A stretch of DNA of 64,000 nt from Mesostigma viride (lineage: Eukaryota; Streptophyta; Mesostigmatophyceae; Mesostigmatales; Mesostigmataceae). Made by a program: the position numbers and the translations under genes. Under the pieces are notes generated by a model. That model was not told where the DNA came from and made no database searches. It saw only the letters and a program-made list of their open reading frames with translations. The stretch spans positions 8,122,741 to 8,186,740 of the forward strand of contig RPFO01000065.1 in the NCBI GenBank assembly GCA_009746045.1. Reading direction: 5' to 3'. Each line of letters begins with the position of its first letter. The stretch's first letter is position 1. Shown piece after piece: positions 20,803 through 33,800 of the stretch.

Positions 20803-21744
20803 TCTGTCTGGGACGTCCACCTGGAACATGACGTCGTCAAACTTGGTGAGAACCTTGTAGGGGCCCAGGAACATGGGACGAAGCTTAGTCTTCAGCTCCT
20901 TCTCCACCTTGTGTGAGAATCGTCCAATCTGTGGGCCCTCCACCAGGACCCAATCGCCCACCTCAATGGACGGCGCCCGGTTATCCCGCTTGCCGGCTGT
21001 TCTCTCCAGATACCGCTCGGTCGCGGCGCGGTAGCCCTGGACTGCACTGTTATGAGCCTGGTGCATCCGCTGCAGCAAGCGATCAACCCCCTGGCGTGTG
21101 TCCAGCTTGACCTGATCCTCTCCCAGTCCGGGGCTCATAAGCAGGTCGGGAGGCGTGAGAGGGTGCCTGCCAGAGTTGAGGAAAAAGGGGGTAAATCCGT
21201 GGGCGGCCTGGGGAGCATTGTTCAGGGAGAATTCCACCAAGCCCAGAAGTTCCTCCCAATTGCTGCCCACCGCGTCGGTGTAGTGTCGCATGGTCTCTTG
21301 CACTGTGCGGTTCAACCGCTCCACCAGATGTGACGACGAACTGTGGTAGGCCGTGCCCAGCGACACCTTGGTGCCCAGTCGTTCGAAAAACTCCTGCCAG
21401 AATTTGGCCGTGAAGAGCTTGTCGCGGTCGGAGATGAACTGTCGGCTGAGCCCGTGGAACCGGAACACGTGCGTCAGGTATATCTTGGCGCACTCCTCCG
21501 CAGTGAGGTCGGCAGGACACGGGGCCAAGTGACACATGCGCGTCAGGCGGTCCACGAACACCAGGACCATGCTGTTGCCGCTCTTCGCCTTCTTGAACGG
21601 GCCGATGAAGTCCATCATGATAGAATCCCAAGGACCCATCGGATCAGGTAACGTCTTGGGGACGGCTTGCGAGCCCGTGTTCCTGGACTTCATGATCTGG
21701 CACGAGGGGCACTGGCGCACATATGTCTCAATATACTCCTTCAT
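20803..21744 (-). CDS. Gypsy integrase core
   Basis: The frame contains the second half of the zinc finger (CPSC), then the DDE core: the MMDFIGPF aspartate, the ISDRDKLFT aspartate and the glutamate in SSSSHLVERLNRT. After these comes a GPY-like C-terminal stretch (PMFLGPYKVL). Integrase joins the cDNA copy to host DNA in the nucleus. The N-terminal part of the zinc finger (LGGHQGSH) is in another frame at about 21810-21840, so a frameshift near 21800 breaks the ORF. The C-terminal end is separated from its chromodomain by the insertion at 19061-20802. Confidence 0.9.
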
Positions 21745-21763
21745 CCCTGGCCAGTAGAAATGC

Positions 21764-22833
21764 TTAATTGCGGGCCCGAGGATAAAGACGGTGGCTTCCC
21801 TGATGTCCGCCTAGAAGCGAATCGTGCAGCTCGTGAAGCAAGGCGGCCCTACAAAGCTCCGGGACATACAGCCGCCATTCCTCCGGCTGGATGCTCACGA
21901 ACAGGCGTCCATCCTGGAACTTGCAAGGGTAGGCACCCATCTGCTGGGGATGTGCCCGGATGGCTTCAAGCGCCGCTTCCTCCGTGACCGTGAAACGACT
22001 GATCATCGTCTCCAGGTCCGACGTGACTGTGAACGCGTCCGCGGCCGGTTCTGTCTCCGCGCTCGCCTGGTTGACGAATTCGGAGAAGACTGTGGGCGGG
22101 CCGATCGGCTGAAGCTGAAAAATTCCCTGGGGCGGCACCACATGACTAAGGGGCATGCGCATATGCGATCCCTCCCCCTCCCCGGGGGCGTCCACGTCCT
22201 CGTGGGCACTCGTCTCCTCCAAGAGAGGTGACAAGTCATCGCTGGTGGTATGTCCCAGATGAAACAGGTGGCGGGCCCGGGGAGACCGTGGCTCCGCGCC
22301 GTAGGCGGTCCCCGGGGCGGCCACTGGGACGCAAGTGGTATGAAGCACATCCATGTCCTCATAGAACCAATAGTCCGCCCGTCGCGAAAGGGCGTCTGGC
22401 ACCACGTTGTCCGCGCCCTTGACGTATTGGATCTTGAATGGCGCAAACTGTGACAAGTACTCCATCCACCGCGCTTGGCGGGGCGTCAGGTTGGGCTGCA
22501 CCAGGAGGTGGGTGAGCGGCCGGTGGTCGGTGTGGATCACCAGGCGGTGGGGGTCGAGATCCCCCTGCTCACTAATGGCCACCGAAAACTGGGCCCCCAG
22601 AAGATGATGACGCCACGTGTGGCAGCTGTAGACTACTGCCAGAAGCTCGATCTGCTGATGCACTGGGTAATTCCGTTCCGCCGGAATCATTGTGCGTGAG
22701 ATATACTCGATGGGCTGAAGACCCTTGCCTTGGTCCTGCAGGAGGACACCCCCGATGGCCACCTTGCTGGCGTCCGTAGCCACGACGAAAGGAAGGGCCG
22801 GGTCCGGCAGGATAAGGACTGGCGCTGTGGTGA
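21764..22833 (-). CDS. Gypsy RNase H region (pol fragment)
   Basis: Immediately right of the copia insertion the frame reads LTTAPVLILPDPALPFVVAT then DASKVAIGGVL, the Ty3-type RNase H start. TDHRPL and the connection to integrase (LLGGHQGSHR) follow. RNase H removes the RNA strand of the RNA-DNA hybrid during reverse transcription. The frame joins exactly to the reverse transcriptase at 41229 if the copia element and one GGTGG copy are removed. It ends in a frameshift before the integrase. Confidence 0.9.
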
Positions 22834-24472
22834 GGTGGAGTTAACGTAAAGGATTTACGTTAGATGGATAGAGATTGTTACGCTCTTTCCAACGGCACCT
22901 TGAACGCCTCATTTGGTTAACCCCTAAATGGGCAGAAATACTGCCGATGCATCGGCTGTAACTTCACAATTTTGCAAACCAGATGCCATCCAACCCACCC
23001 ATATCCAATGGCTGTCCTTGGGGGCCAAGCATGTCCATGAGTTGCCCTTCGGGTTGGTATATCACAACCTTACATATATGCAGGGTAGGCCATGTATAAC
23101 TGCCGTCAAAGTCAGGGGGGTCAAGACGAGCGTTTTCATTTTTGGTAGAATGTGCATTTTGAATTATGTTGTAAGAGCTAGGCACCTACCACTTCAGGGA
23201 TGATAAACAATTAGTTGCTGAACAGTTTGAGCCATTGGGGTCATCATTTGGGTGGGTATACCAGCAGTTACACCCAGTACAGCCCATAGGGGTACCGTTG
23301 GTAAAAAGCAACCAAGGGGGTAGGAGTGGGCATACTACCTACTAATACCTACTAATATGGCCCCCAACCATGCCACACAATACATTTCCATTCCACAATG
23401 ATGGGGAAACATAACTGCATCATCACACTGCCCTTACATGGCACCTATGTGCAGGTGCCACCTTGTCCATGCACGTAGGTAACGTGGTACGGATACCCTA
23501 CGCAAGGCATGCATTCTAGGAGGCAGCCACCAACAAACTAGTGATTTTAAGCCTATTTCAGCTTGCCCTAGCAAGAATAAACTAGGCCTAAGCTGCTATA
23601 GCTTTCCAGGTGATGGCCAGCACACCTGGTGTCACATGCTGACAATGGGAAGCTTCTACTCACCGGTTACATGCTTGATGATGCCACAGAGACCAGCCAA
23701 CTGCCTCACACTCATGCAATATGTGTGTGGGAAATGTATAACAAACATATATGGAGGTATTCAAACCCATACAGCCTCTTAAACTTATCACCATCACCCT
23801 GTGGCAGGTCAACTGACTGAGGGAAGCATCTAAGAAGGGTGTTTTAGAAAGGGGCCAGGCCAGGGTCAAGAAAGAGCATGAATAATGCAAAAAGAATGTG
23901 CTACACAAGCTAGAACGTATATATAAACGTCAAACATCGATAGGAAAACGATGCTTAAGCTTTACCAGGCATGGATGGCGTTACCTTGGCCCAGGCGGTG
24001 GCCGCAAAATGGCGCATTTCGGCACACCAAAGTTGTGCAGCATGGTCGCTGGATTCGGCGATTTCTGGCCACCCTTGCACGTTTACGACTACCATGTATC
24101 ATAAAAAGTACAAAGAAACCAATATATCCTTTAAAATACGCCGGAAAGGTATTGCTGTCAACGTTTCTATCGTCCGGCCTGATCGCAGTTTTTTCCAGCA
24201 AGAACGCTGCCGACACCTATCAAATGGCATTCCCGCGAACCAAAAATTGGCCTGTATCATCTTTAGGACGTATAAAATCAATTTCCTGACTTTGGTCAGA
24301 AAATTCGAACGAAAACGTAAATGCCATGCGTGGGCGCAAGCCGCCATGGCCAGGTCGTCGTTTTCCGGAATGCACGTTGTACGCGAAAAAGTACCCTGAC
24401 CCCTTGTACTTTGACCGGCCAGAACACCTCTATAACTTTGTCAGAAGTATGCAAACCCTAGTACCATGCTGT

Positions 24473-24800
24473 GACAAGAAAAAAGTGGGGGAGGGGGGGC
24501 TATCGCCCCCCCTCCCCGACTTGAGAGGACGTGACTCGCCGCTAGCGGCCCAGAGGCCGATAGTCGACCTTCTGGGCGCCAACCGCACCGGCCCGCGCGA
24601 CGCGCCAAGACCCTTCCACGGAGGACGCGCGAGCGGACGATTCCGACCGGGACGAACCGCCGCCGTGCGCCACGCGCAACGGACCCTTCCCCGTCAACAC
24701 CGTGGAAGCTCTCCGAGCGTGAGATACTTGAAAATTTCGTCACGTTCGTATCGAAATTAAAATTTCTGACAAATTTGTCAGCTCGGACTTAACCACAATG
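24473..24800. repeat. Internal direct repeat 1, copy A (copy B at 25583-25910)
   Basis: About 325 bp starting GACAAGAAAAAAGTGGGGGA recurs 1110 bp downstream almost unchanged. It includes a hairpin-like inverted GGGGGGGC / GCCCCCCC pair. Confidence 0.9.
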
Positions 24801-24935
24801 AATTTGAGCATACCATTCGATACAACAATGATATTTCGGCGTCAGATACTTGGAAATTTCGTTACGTTCGTATCGCCAGTGAAATTCTGACAAATTTCTC
24901 CGCTCGGACTGAACCACAATGAATTTCAGCATAGC

Positions 24936-25580
24936 ATGCGATATACTTTAGAGATATTTCGGTGGAAGATACTTGGAAATTTCGTTACGTTCGTATTGCC
25001 ATTGAAAATGTGCCAAATTTCGGCCTGAACAATTTCACCCCACCCTGACTGAACGCCTGTTAGGCTCTGAACCTTCCACCCGTCCTGAAAATTGGATCCA
25101 TCCGTTCAGAAAATCGCATTCTACATTTTTCGAACTGAACATACCGTCGTCTTACCGTTCTGAAATTTATCGACTCCTTATGTAAACTACTCGACCATTA
25201 AGTAGGCGTTCTTGTGCGCCAGCTCGTATCCTCTACTAAATTCTACAAAGGCCTGGGATGTTTGGGAGAGATTGGTTCGCGACTTTTTGTTTGACGATTA
25301 AAAAAGTCAAAGCGCCGTACCGTCCTGAGGCCGCGCGGATTGGCGAGACGCCCCACCTGCCCGCGAAACCCTGAACGTGTTCAGCGTTTCAGCACCCGTT
25401 CAGAATACCTCAGACTCGATCTCCAAGGTTTGGGGATTTTCTTTGTACTACGCGATTGGCCATCTCGCTACGGTCCTGGACGGCGTCCGCTCCCGCGCTA
25501 GGGGGCGCGGGGGACGGCCCCACCTTCGGCCTACGGCCGCGGCCAAAGTTTTCGGGCTTCATAAATCGTAGTTACATTAG
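24936..25580. repeat. Internal direct repeat 2, copy A (copy B at 28608-29250)
   Basis: About 640 bp starting at GCGATATACTTTAGAGATAT recurs 3.67 kb downstream with only scattered differences. Shorter pieces (GATACTTGGAAATTTCGTTA) also occur at about 24725, 24847, 25835 and 25999. Confidence 0.9.
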
Positions 25581-26649
25581 GGGACAAGAAAAAAGTGGGG
25601 GAGGGGGGGCTATCGCCCCCCCTCCCCGACTTGAGAGGACGTGACTCGCCGCTAGCGGCCCAGAGGCCGATAGTCGACCTTCTGGGCGCCAACCGCACCG
25701 GCCCGCGCGACGCGCCAAGACCCTTCCACGGAGGACGCGCGAGCGGACGATTCCGACCGGGACGAACCGCCGCCGTGCGCCACGCGCAACGGACCCTTCC
25801 CCGTGAACACCGTGGAAGCTCTCCGAGCGTGAGATACTTGGAAATTTCGTCACGTTCGTATCGAAAATGAAATTTCTGACAAATTTGTCAGCTCGGACAG
25901 AACCACAATGAATTTCCAGGTAAATAGGTGTACGTTTATTCCAAACAACCACAATGAATTTCAGCATACCATTCGATACAACAATGATATTTCGGCGTCG
26001 GATACTTGGAAATTTCGTTACGTTCGTATCGCCAGTGAAATTCTGACAAATTTTATCCTGAACTATTTCGCATCATAACATGACTCCGTTGGGAGATCAT
26101 CATGTAGCACTGGCTAACATATTCCCTTGCTGGATGGATGGAGGTAGGTGAAGAATTAAACCTTTTTGAATGACCTTATTTGTCTAATTGTAATTGCCTA
26201 GCACAGTCTACCTAGAGGAGGGCCCTGATTGGCACAATTGTGGCCATGTACGTAATTATGCTACATGTCGTACATGATCTCCCAACTAGTCATGTTATAA
26301 TTTATTTTCATTTTAATGCTAGCATGTCTTGTTGCATGCCCTCAAAGCTAAAATTGTTTATCACATGCAGAGAGAGCCCGCACAATGAATTTCAGCGTAC
26401 CATTCATTAATTAATTATACCATGCGATATACTTTACAGATATTTCGCTGTCAAATACTTCGAAATTTGGGTACTGCTTTTTGCAAGCCAGCCATAAGGA
26501 CCAAACACTCCCATGCAAACTCCCATTTTCATCATTAATTAATATTCATTGAGTGGCAATCCTTTCATTCCTTTGTTCACACATGCACCATCCGTCATTC
26601 CCATTATTAAATTGAAAAAATTAAAACATAGCATGACTCCGTGGTGCCC

Positions 26650-27690
26650 ACTATGACTTCATGGGGGGGGCTGGCATGCTTGCGTGGGTGTGGGGGGCCT
26701 CGCATGCGTGCGTGGGTGTGGGGGGGGCTCGCATGCGTGCGTGGGTGTGGGGGGGAGTGGCATGCATGCGTGGGTGTGGTGGGGGGCTGCCATGCATGCG
26801 TGGGGTTAGGGGGGGCTGGCACGCGTGTGTGGGTTCGTGGGGTGGCTGCCATGCGTGCGTGGGTGTGTGGGGTGGCTGGCATGCGTACGTGGGTGTGGGG
26901 GGTGGCTGGCATGCATAAGTGGGTTTGTGATGGGCTGGCATGCGTGCGTGGGTTGGTGGGGTGGCTGGCATGCATGCGTGCATGTGGGGGGTCGCTGGCA
27001 TGCATGCGTGGGTTTGTGGGGTAGCTGGCATGCAGGCGTGGGTGTGGGAGGGGCTGGCATGCATGCGTGGGTGTGGGGGATGGCTGGCATGCATGCCTGC
27101 ATGTGGGGTGGGGCTGGCATGCGTGCGTGGGTGTGTGGGGGGCTCGCATGCGTGCGTGGGTGTGGGGGGGGCTCGCATGCGTGCGTGGGTGTGGGGGGGA
27201 GTGGCATGCATGCGTGGGTGTGGTGGGGGGCTGCCATGCATGCGTGGGGTTAGGGGGGGGCTGGCACGCGTGTGTGGGTTGGTGGGGTGGCTGCCATGCG
27301 TGCGTGGGTGTGTGGGGTGGCTGGCATGCGTGCGTGGGTGTGGGGGGTGGCTGGCATGCATAAGTGGGTTTGTGATGGGCTGGCATGCGTGCGTGGGTTG
27401 GTGGGGTGGCTGGCATGCATGCGTGCATGTGGGGGGTCGCTGGCATGCATGCGTGGGTTTGTGGGGTAGCTGGCATGCGGGCGTGGGTGTGGGAGGGGCT
27501 GGCATGCATGCGTGGGTGTGGGGGGTGGCTGGCATGCATGCCTGCATGTGGGGTAGGGCTGGCATGCGTGCGTGGGTGTGGGGGGGGCTGCCATGCGTGT
27601 GTCGGGGGGCTGGCATGCGTGGGTGGTTGGCGGGGGGAGTGGCATGCATGCGTGGGTGTGGTGGGGCTGGCATGCATGCGTTGGTTGACA
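26650..27690. repeat. 27-bp-class minisatellite with a 445-bp higher-order repeat
   Basis: Monomers resemble GGCTGGCATGCATGCGTGGG plus a G/T tail. Variant monomers recur in the same order at a 445-bp offset: GGCACGCGTGTG at 26818 and 27263, ATGCATAAGT at 26911 and 27356. Because most monomers are multiples of three, long THACMPAPP-like frames of up to 385 codons stay open on the minus strand. I regard these as by-products. Confidence 0.92.
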
Positions 27691-29965
27691 TGCCATGGAT
27701 GAAAAACGCCAAGAAGAGTATATGGCCCCGCTGCCACCAAAAATCACCTGGTTGATCAACCAAGGGGATAGCCTGCACAGTGAGACACAAACACAGCAGA
27801 CCCAGCAAAGCAAAATTCAGGTTGTAAGCGAGTGGAGATTACTTTTGACATGCTTGATGAAGAAATATATAACACACCTTCTATTGTCACACCTTCTATA
27901 AACAAATGGTTGATTGATCACCTTATACACCACGTAAACATGCTACCAGACGCGCTCTTCAGTCCAGTCAAAATCCACGTGCGAAGCAAGTCAGCTTACG
28001 CAGAAAGCACCATGAATGTCAGCCAGTACAGCAGTAAATGACGCCCCAAACCCGTGACCAGGCAAGCATCCAGAGGGGCTTTCACCGCCCAGTATATTCC
28101 AGAAAAAAGCATCACAGATCCTTGGGCAACGGACGTTCACACAGGACATGCGAAGGACCATGAAGATGGCGTCCTGCACGGCTAAGAAAATAAAACGCAG
28201 ACCCTTGCTACGCTATGTCTTTGCTGCGACTAGGTGGATTCGGCGAAATGGAAAGAACGCAACCATGAAAATGCATCAGAAAGAGAGCAGGTACTACCCC
28301 GGTCATCGAAACAAACGCCTCACCATCGGCATCGCCGGTTACGTCCCGTGGCAAAAAATCCAGCGTTCTTTCCAATATGATGTGGCGACAGCAGAAGCTC
28401 GTTGGCCACACCCCAAGCCTAAAACCATGGCTGCGCATTCCCCATCCCAATTTTCTAGCCTACGTTGCCTGCCATCGCCAGCCAGCACAAGGAAAATTGC
28501 TCGCGCAGCACGTCACTTTGTTTTTCGCCCCGAGCATGCCGCACGCTTTGCCAATAATTCCCAGTTCCCACTGCCCAGCAAGACTTTTTTCCATGCGATT
28601 ATACCATGCGATATACTTTAGAGATATTTCGGTGGAAGATACTTGGAAATTTCGTTACGTTCGTATTTCCATTGAAAATGTGCCAACTTTCGGCCTGAAC
28701 CATTTCACCCCACCCTGATTGAACGCCTGTTAGGCTCTGAACCTTCCACCCGTCCTGAAAATTGGATCCATCCGTTCAGAAAATCGCATTCTATATTTTT
28801 CGAACTGCACATACCGTCGTTCCACCGTTGTGAAATTTATCGACTCCTTATTTAAACTACTCGACCATTAAGTAGGCGTTCTTGTGCGCCAGCTCGTATC
28901 CTCTACTAAATTCTACAAAGGCCTGGGATGTTTGGGAGAGATTGGTTCGCGACTTTTTGTTTGACGATTAAAAAAGTCAACGCGCCGTACCGTCCTGAGG
29001 CCGCGCGGATTGGCGAGACGCCCCACCTGCCCGCGAAAGTCTGAACGTGTTCAGCATTTCAGCACCCGTTCAGAATACCTCAGACTCGATCTCCAAGGTT
29101 TGGGGATTTTCTTTGTACTACGCGATTGGCCATCTCGCAACGGTCCTGGACGTCGTCCGCTCCCGCGCTAGGGGGCGCGGGGGACGGCCCCACCTTCGGC
29201 CTACGGCCGCGGCCAAAGTTTTCGGGCGTCATAAATCGTAGTTACTAGTAGGGGAGGAAAATTATAAACTTTCATTCTTCTCAGCTAAACGTTTCCTAAT
29301 TCTCAATAGTTTTCGCGGCATTTGGTCCCCCGAGAAGGGGCCGACGTGTCGGCTGTAACTCAGTTTTAGGCGGAAAATCGGCAGCCAGACCATTTAGGGG
29401 TTAAGGAACGTAAAAGTTATGACGTTTCCTAGGCTGTGCCGACAGTACCCGGCGCGCCACTGTGGGCGCGTACGGACACAGGATGTACAAGTGTCACTTT
29501 GATAGTCCGCAGGACGTTGACAGGACTTGTACAGGACTTGATGGTCAATTGATAGGTAGGCGCACTGTAGCGCGCCAGGACCTATGAGACAATTGATGCT
29601 GACTAGTGTACGGATAGGTCCACAGGACTAGCCGTATGGACAATTGATAGATCTGCGCGCCAAAGGCGTGCCAGAGTCTGTGTAATCAATTGATTGACAG
29701 TTCAGCTGTGACAGTGCAGCTGAATACTTGGACGCGTCCCTAGCAAGCTATATGTGTGACTTGGTCGCACCGGGACGCTAGCTCTTGCGTGCACGCTCTC
29801 TTGGCATAACGACCCTGTCGTCTGTGCTACGTGCAGTCTCGGACTTGACGTGACTTACGTCTGGGTTTGCTCATTATAATAAAGGCAACTTTCCTGCAAG
29901 AGCCATGGATTCCCTCGGTGGTAAACTCTCATTCAACTCGTATTACAATCTTCGTACCAAGAAAA

Positions 29966-30751
29966 ATGCCGGACTCGATGGAGTTCCGCATTCCGAGGGA
30001 TTCTGAAATTTTGGGCAGTCCAGCGGACATCGCCGAATCTCCGGCTGGTCCTTCGACGACTCCTGTTCGTGAAGATCGTCCGGTTCTTAATCCGGCGTGG
30101 CAGCGTGTTGTTGACCAGGCGGTAGCGTCCAGTGCGGAGCTACGCGCTCAGCAGCAGGCACTGCTGCAAAACCTACGACTGCCGCCCCCGCCTCCGCAAC
30201 CTTCGATTGTTTCGGGGTTTCGCGATCACCTTGATTCCATTCGAGCTTTGCTCGCGGACTTCGAGGTCCATACCCGGGCGGGGTTGCAAGCGCCCAGCGC
30301 GGTTGCCGAGGTCTCTGAGGAGATCGACAACGCGGTTTCATCGCTTACAGGTTACCAGCGCAATCTCGCTAACTGGCTGTCGGTTCGTTCGGGCGTCATT
30401 CCGACGATTACGACCAACCTGTTTCAAGACCTTGCGATTCTGCAGTTGCTGTCGCGAGGCTTCCGGACGCGTGAGCGGCAATTGCTGCTCAATCTTGTCG
30501 CGTTCTTGTCTGCATTGCGAGAGTGGGCGCCGGACGGGTGGGATTTTCTAACGATTCTTACCAACCCGCTCCGCATCGTCACCCGCCGCCGTCGTCGCCG
30601 CATTGATCCGGTGACGGGACGTCGGTTGGACCCCATCGTCATCGAAACTCCGGTGACGATTGAGGTTGGGCAAGGCCAGGAGGCGCCTGCGCCTGTCGCC
30701 AACGATCCAATTTACGACTACGACTACTGCGATTTTCGTGGTCTCGACTGA
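29966..30751 (+). CDS. Copia first ORF, unknown protein of 261 aa
   Basis: The ATG at 29966 lies only 27 nt after the left LTR. The product has a proline-rich N-terminal half (LPPPPPQPS), a helical middle, a strongly basic cluster (TRRRRRRIDPVTGRR) and an acidic aromatic tail (YDYDYCDF). It has no zinc knuckle or protease motif. It precedes gag, from which it is separated by about 120 nt, in another frame. A structural or RNA-binding role is possible, but I do not recognise it. An earlier in-frame ATG at 29867 lies within the LTR. Confidence 0.65.
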   Translation: MPDSMEFRIPRDSEILGSPADIAESPAGPSTTPVREDRPVLNPAWQRVVDQAVASSAELRAQQQALLQNLRLPPPPPQPSIVSGFRDHLDSIRALLADFEVHTRAGLQAPSAVAEVSEEIDNAVSSLTGYQRNLANWLSVRSGVIPTITTNLFQDLAILQLLSRGFRTRERQLLLNLVAFLSALREWAPDGWDFLTILTNPLRIVTRRRRRRIDPVTGRRLDPIVIETPVTIEVGQGQEAPAPVANDPIYDYDYCDFRGLD

Positions 30752-30874
30752 ATTCGGCATGGTGGCGCGGTCGGCACCGGGGCAGGCGGCTTTTTGACAG
30801 ATTGTACATATCTACCTGTCTTTTTGTTTTCCAGCTGCTTAGCTCAGGGCCATACACAGCTAGTGTAGTTTACC

Positions 30875-33800
30875 ATGGCTGAGGGACGCCGTGGCAAGGG
30901 CCTAGCCAGTGGGAATAATAATGGGGGTGCTGGTAGCGGGACCGCTCACGTAGATGACGTGGGGGTTACCGGCGAGATTACCAATGTGCCTATTAATAAT
31001 AATACACATGCTGTCTCTGGATATGATCTCACCACACAGGGTCTCCTTATTGTTAATCAGCTGCAACCTGTCACTTCAGACTCAAAGCCAAAGCAGGCAG
31101 AGGAGTTTGTGGAAGGACTAGAGGGGTTTCCAAGCTTGTACGGAGGTACAAACTATTATCAGATCTGGATAGGCAGCCAGACTTTTGGCAAGTGCACAGA
31201 TCAGATTAACCCTTGGATCGTGTCCAACTCGCCACTACAAATAGGGGCCAGTTGCACTTTGTAAGATAATGCCCACAAACCAACCTAAAAACAATTTTAC
31301 TGTCCATACTTGGACCAAAGCCCACACATATATTGATTTAAATGGGGGTCATGTCATTGGTCATGTTGCAATGTCCTATGGGTGCTAAATATAGCACCAC
31401 CCTCAGGGGGGTGCGCGAGTGCGAAAAAAAACACATGTATTCTGCATTATTACACCTGAAAACAATTCCGTTGCTCCCAATATTTTTCAGGCAGTTGCTT
31501 GGGTAGCCAGGCATGGCTTCTGAACACTGACATCATGGGTTGTCCCAGGGACCCAGCTGCACTATCTAAAAATAACTGGCCACTACAAATAGGGTCCAGT
31601 TTGGCTGGTGACATTACAACTCAGAATTCTTATCCCATAGCAACAAAAAACATCATTGATGATCAAACATGCATTATATAATCGATTTCAGCCTGCAGAA
31701 CATCCATAACAGCAATTAAACATAGGTAGCCATGCCAATGCACAGTCACATTCGTGCGTATCATGGCATTAGAAGGCCAAAGACTACCCACCACACAAAC
31801 CTACCACATGCACGGTTTTTCTAACATGCCAATGCTAGACTAAATGAGGTAAAGTAAGCCTACATCATTGGCAATGCTACTGTAGCTCCTCATATGCTGG
31901 GCTTCATCATATTGGCTGCTAACTGGCTATGGGGCGACAACTCGGCACTAAGAGGCATTACAACGGTAGGTGTGAACATGGTGCTTGTTACTTGCAGGGT
32001 AATGCTCAAAATGATCACTAACACGCAGCTTGAACTATATACTTCATGATGTTGTAAAGAAAACACCACCATGTGGTGGCTACCAATGTCTACTAGCAGG
32101 TATACTGTGCCAAGGCCCAAATGCATGCATAGCAAGGGTGTGCAAGGGGCTACGTAACCCATGCATCCACAACATAAGAAATGACCTCCATATGCTTGCC
32201 TAAGGTGAAAACACACAGAGACACTGCATTGACCTTCTTTTGTATGCAAGCAAGGCACTGGGGACTCCACAGGTGTTACATGAAGACAGATGGGGTGGCT
32301 GCACAACTGCATTACAAACAAAGCCAAAAGGCTAACAAAAAACTGGCCAGGACACCATCTTTCTGAGTAATTTAGGCTGTGCAAACCATCTTGATACCAT
32401 ATAGAACTTATTTGCATGTAACAAAATTCCTTATTAGAGTATATTTGGTACAGACGCAGCCAATCCTGAACAAAACGGATGAAAATCTGACCGTAATGGT
32501 TGTGCGCAACCACTACCACAAACCATTACAGAAAAGTGGTAAAGAAGCGACTTTGACATCCCAAACCTTCGACAATGAGTCCTAGATTACTTACCGAATG
32601 ATAGGACGACTTAACCTTGTCGACGGTAACCGCAGGGACACTAAACTGCGCCAGGTCAAAACCGCAAAAATAAGGCTAACGGACAGCTAGCAAGCTGACG
32701 ACAGGACCGATGCGTTGAGACTTTCCTGGCCCACGACACTAATGAAATATTCGAAATACATCGTAAGAAATGTACTCGATGAGAAATATTCAGTGACAAA
32801 GCCGCTTATAACAAGTGCTAGCTTCATCGTCACTCCCGTCACAATAAACGCGCATTGACGCAGTAAAACCCAGTCCAAGATGATTGCGCGAAGCCGTAGT
32901 TGTTGCGCGACTGCGGCTATAGCATCTTTATAACGTATAAATCATGCCTACAAAATTTGGAACGAATCCATGCATCGATGCTCCTACACCAATCAGTTTT
33001 CTGCACCGCCATAGCCTCGAATTTGCATGTACGTAATTATTTTACATTCACTTTCGTCCCGGTGGACCTGGGTACCCCCTGTACTTTGGCCCTGAATTAG
33101 TCCCTGTAAACCTGGTCTGAACATAGTGATGTCCGGTATCAGGGCGTAGAACACATCTAGCTCTAGCAGCAGACCTAAAAATATCACGGAAATGTCTACT
33201 GGCATTCGCGCCGCGCCGCTTCCCATCTGTCCCCTATTCGTAGGGGCGAGTTGAACTGGCCACTATAAATAGGGGACAGCACGATCCAAGGGTTAAAGAC
33301 CTCACTAGAGAGTGCAAGAAGGCCAACAAGGCCTGGGCAGTCTACGTGGCAGAGCTGAAGGAGCTGCTAGAGGATCAACGGAAGAAAGTGGGGATCCATT
33401 GGCAGGATAAATACCAAGGGTGGGAGGTTAAGGGAGACCTTATCCAGAACTTCCTCAATTATTGTAAAATGGTTGAGGAGGGCAGGGCTCACGGCTTCAA
33501 TGTCGCTGACAGCATAGCCCTGACAAACTGGCTCAAGGTTTCTGGGCTGGACAAGGCAACACGTGGCTCTTTAAAGGTCATGTGTGCCCCACACTCTACC
33601 CTCAAGGCCTACAAGGTCATAATCAAACAAGCACTCGAGGCAGAGGAGCTGTTTGAGGGTGGAATGCCAGCTGTGAAGGCTACCCACGCAGGTGGGCGTG
33701 CCCAGGGGGGCTCCAAGACGTCTGAGGCTGACAGAAGCCAAGGAGGACGTGGGGGCAACCACAACAAGCGGAAGGCCAACCATTCACCCGACCCTGACGG

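Larger units (their letters stand above)
22921..29400. mobile_element. 6.5-kb TTAA-flanked (piggyBac-type) element, apparently non-autonomous
   Basis: It starts CCCCTAAATGG and ends CCATTTAGGGG (11-bp perfect TIRs). TTAA is duplicated on both sides (22917-22920 and 29401-29404) relative to the empty site in the right LTR. A TTAA duplication with C-rich termini is the piggyBac pattern. I found no transposase frame; open frames inside are short or repeat-derived. The body contains two pairs of long internal direct repeats and a large minisatellite, so it has grown by internal duplication. Confidence 0.88.
22839..29938 (+). repeat. Left copia LTR, split by a TTAA element
   Basis: LTR bases 22839-22920 and 29401-29938 match the uninterrupted right LTR (40608-41223). 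The break is exactly at TTAA, which occurs once in the right LTR (40686-40689) and twice here. Confidence 0.93.

Noticed and set aside
26607-27808. THACMPAPP-type ORFs of up to 385 codons
   Set aside because: By-product of a 27-bp minisatellite inside a transposon; several frames are open at once.
31890-32519. 209-codon minus-strand ORF in the TTAA element as transposase
   Set aside because: Cys/Leu-rich composition with no DDD-type or other transposase motif.
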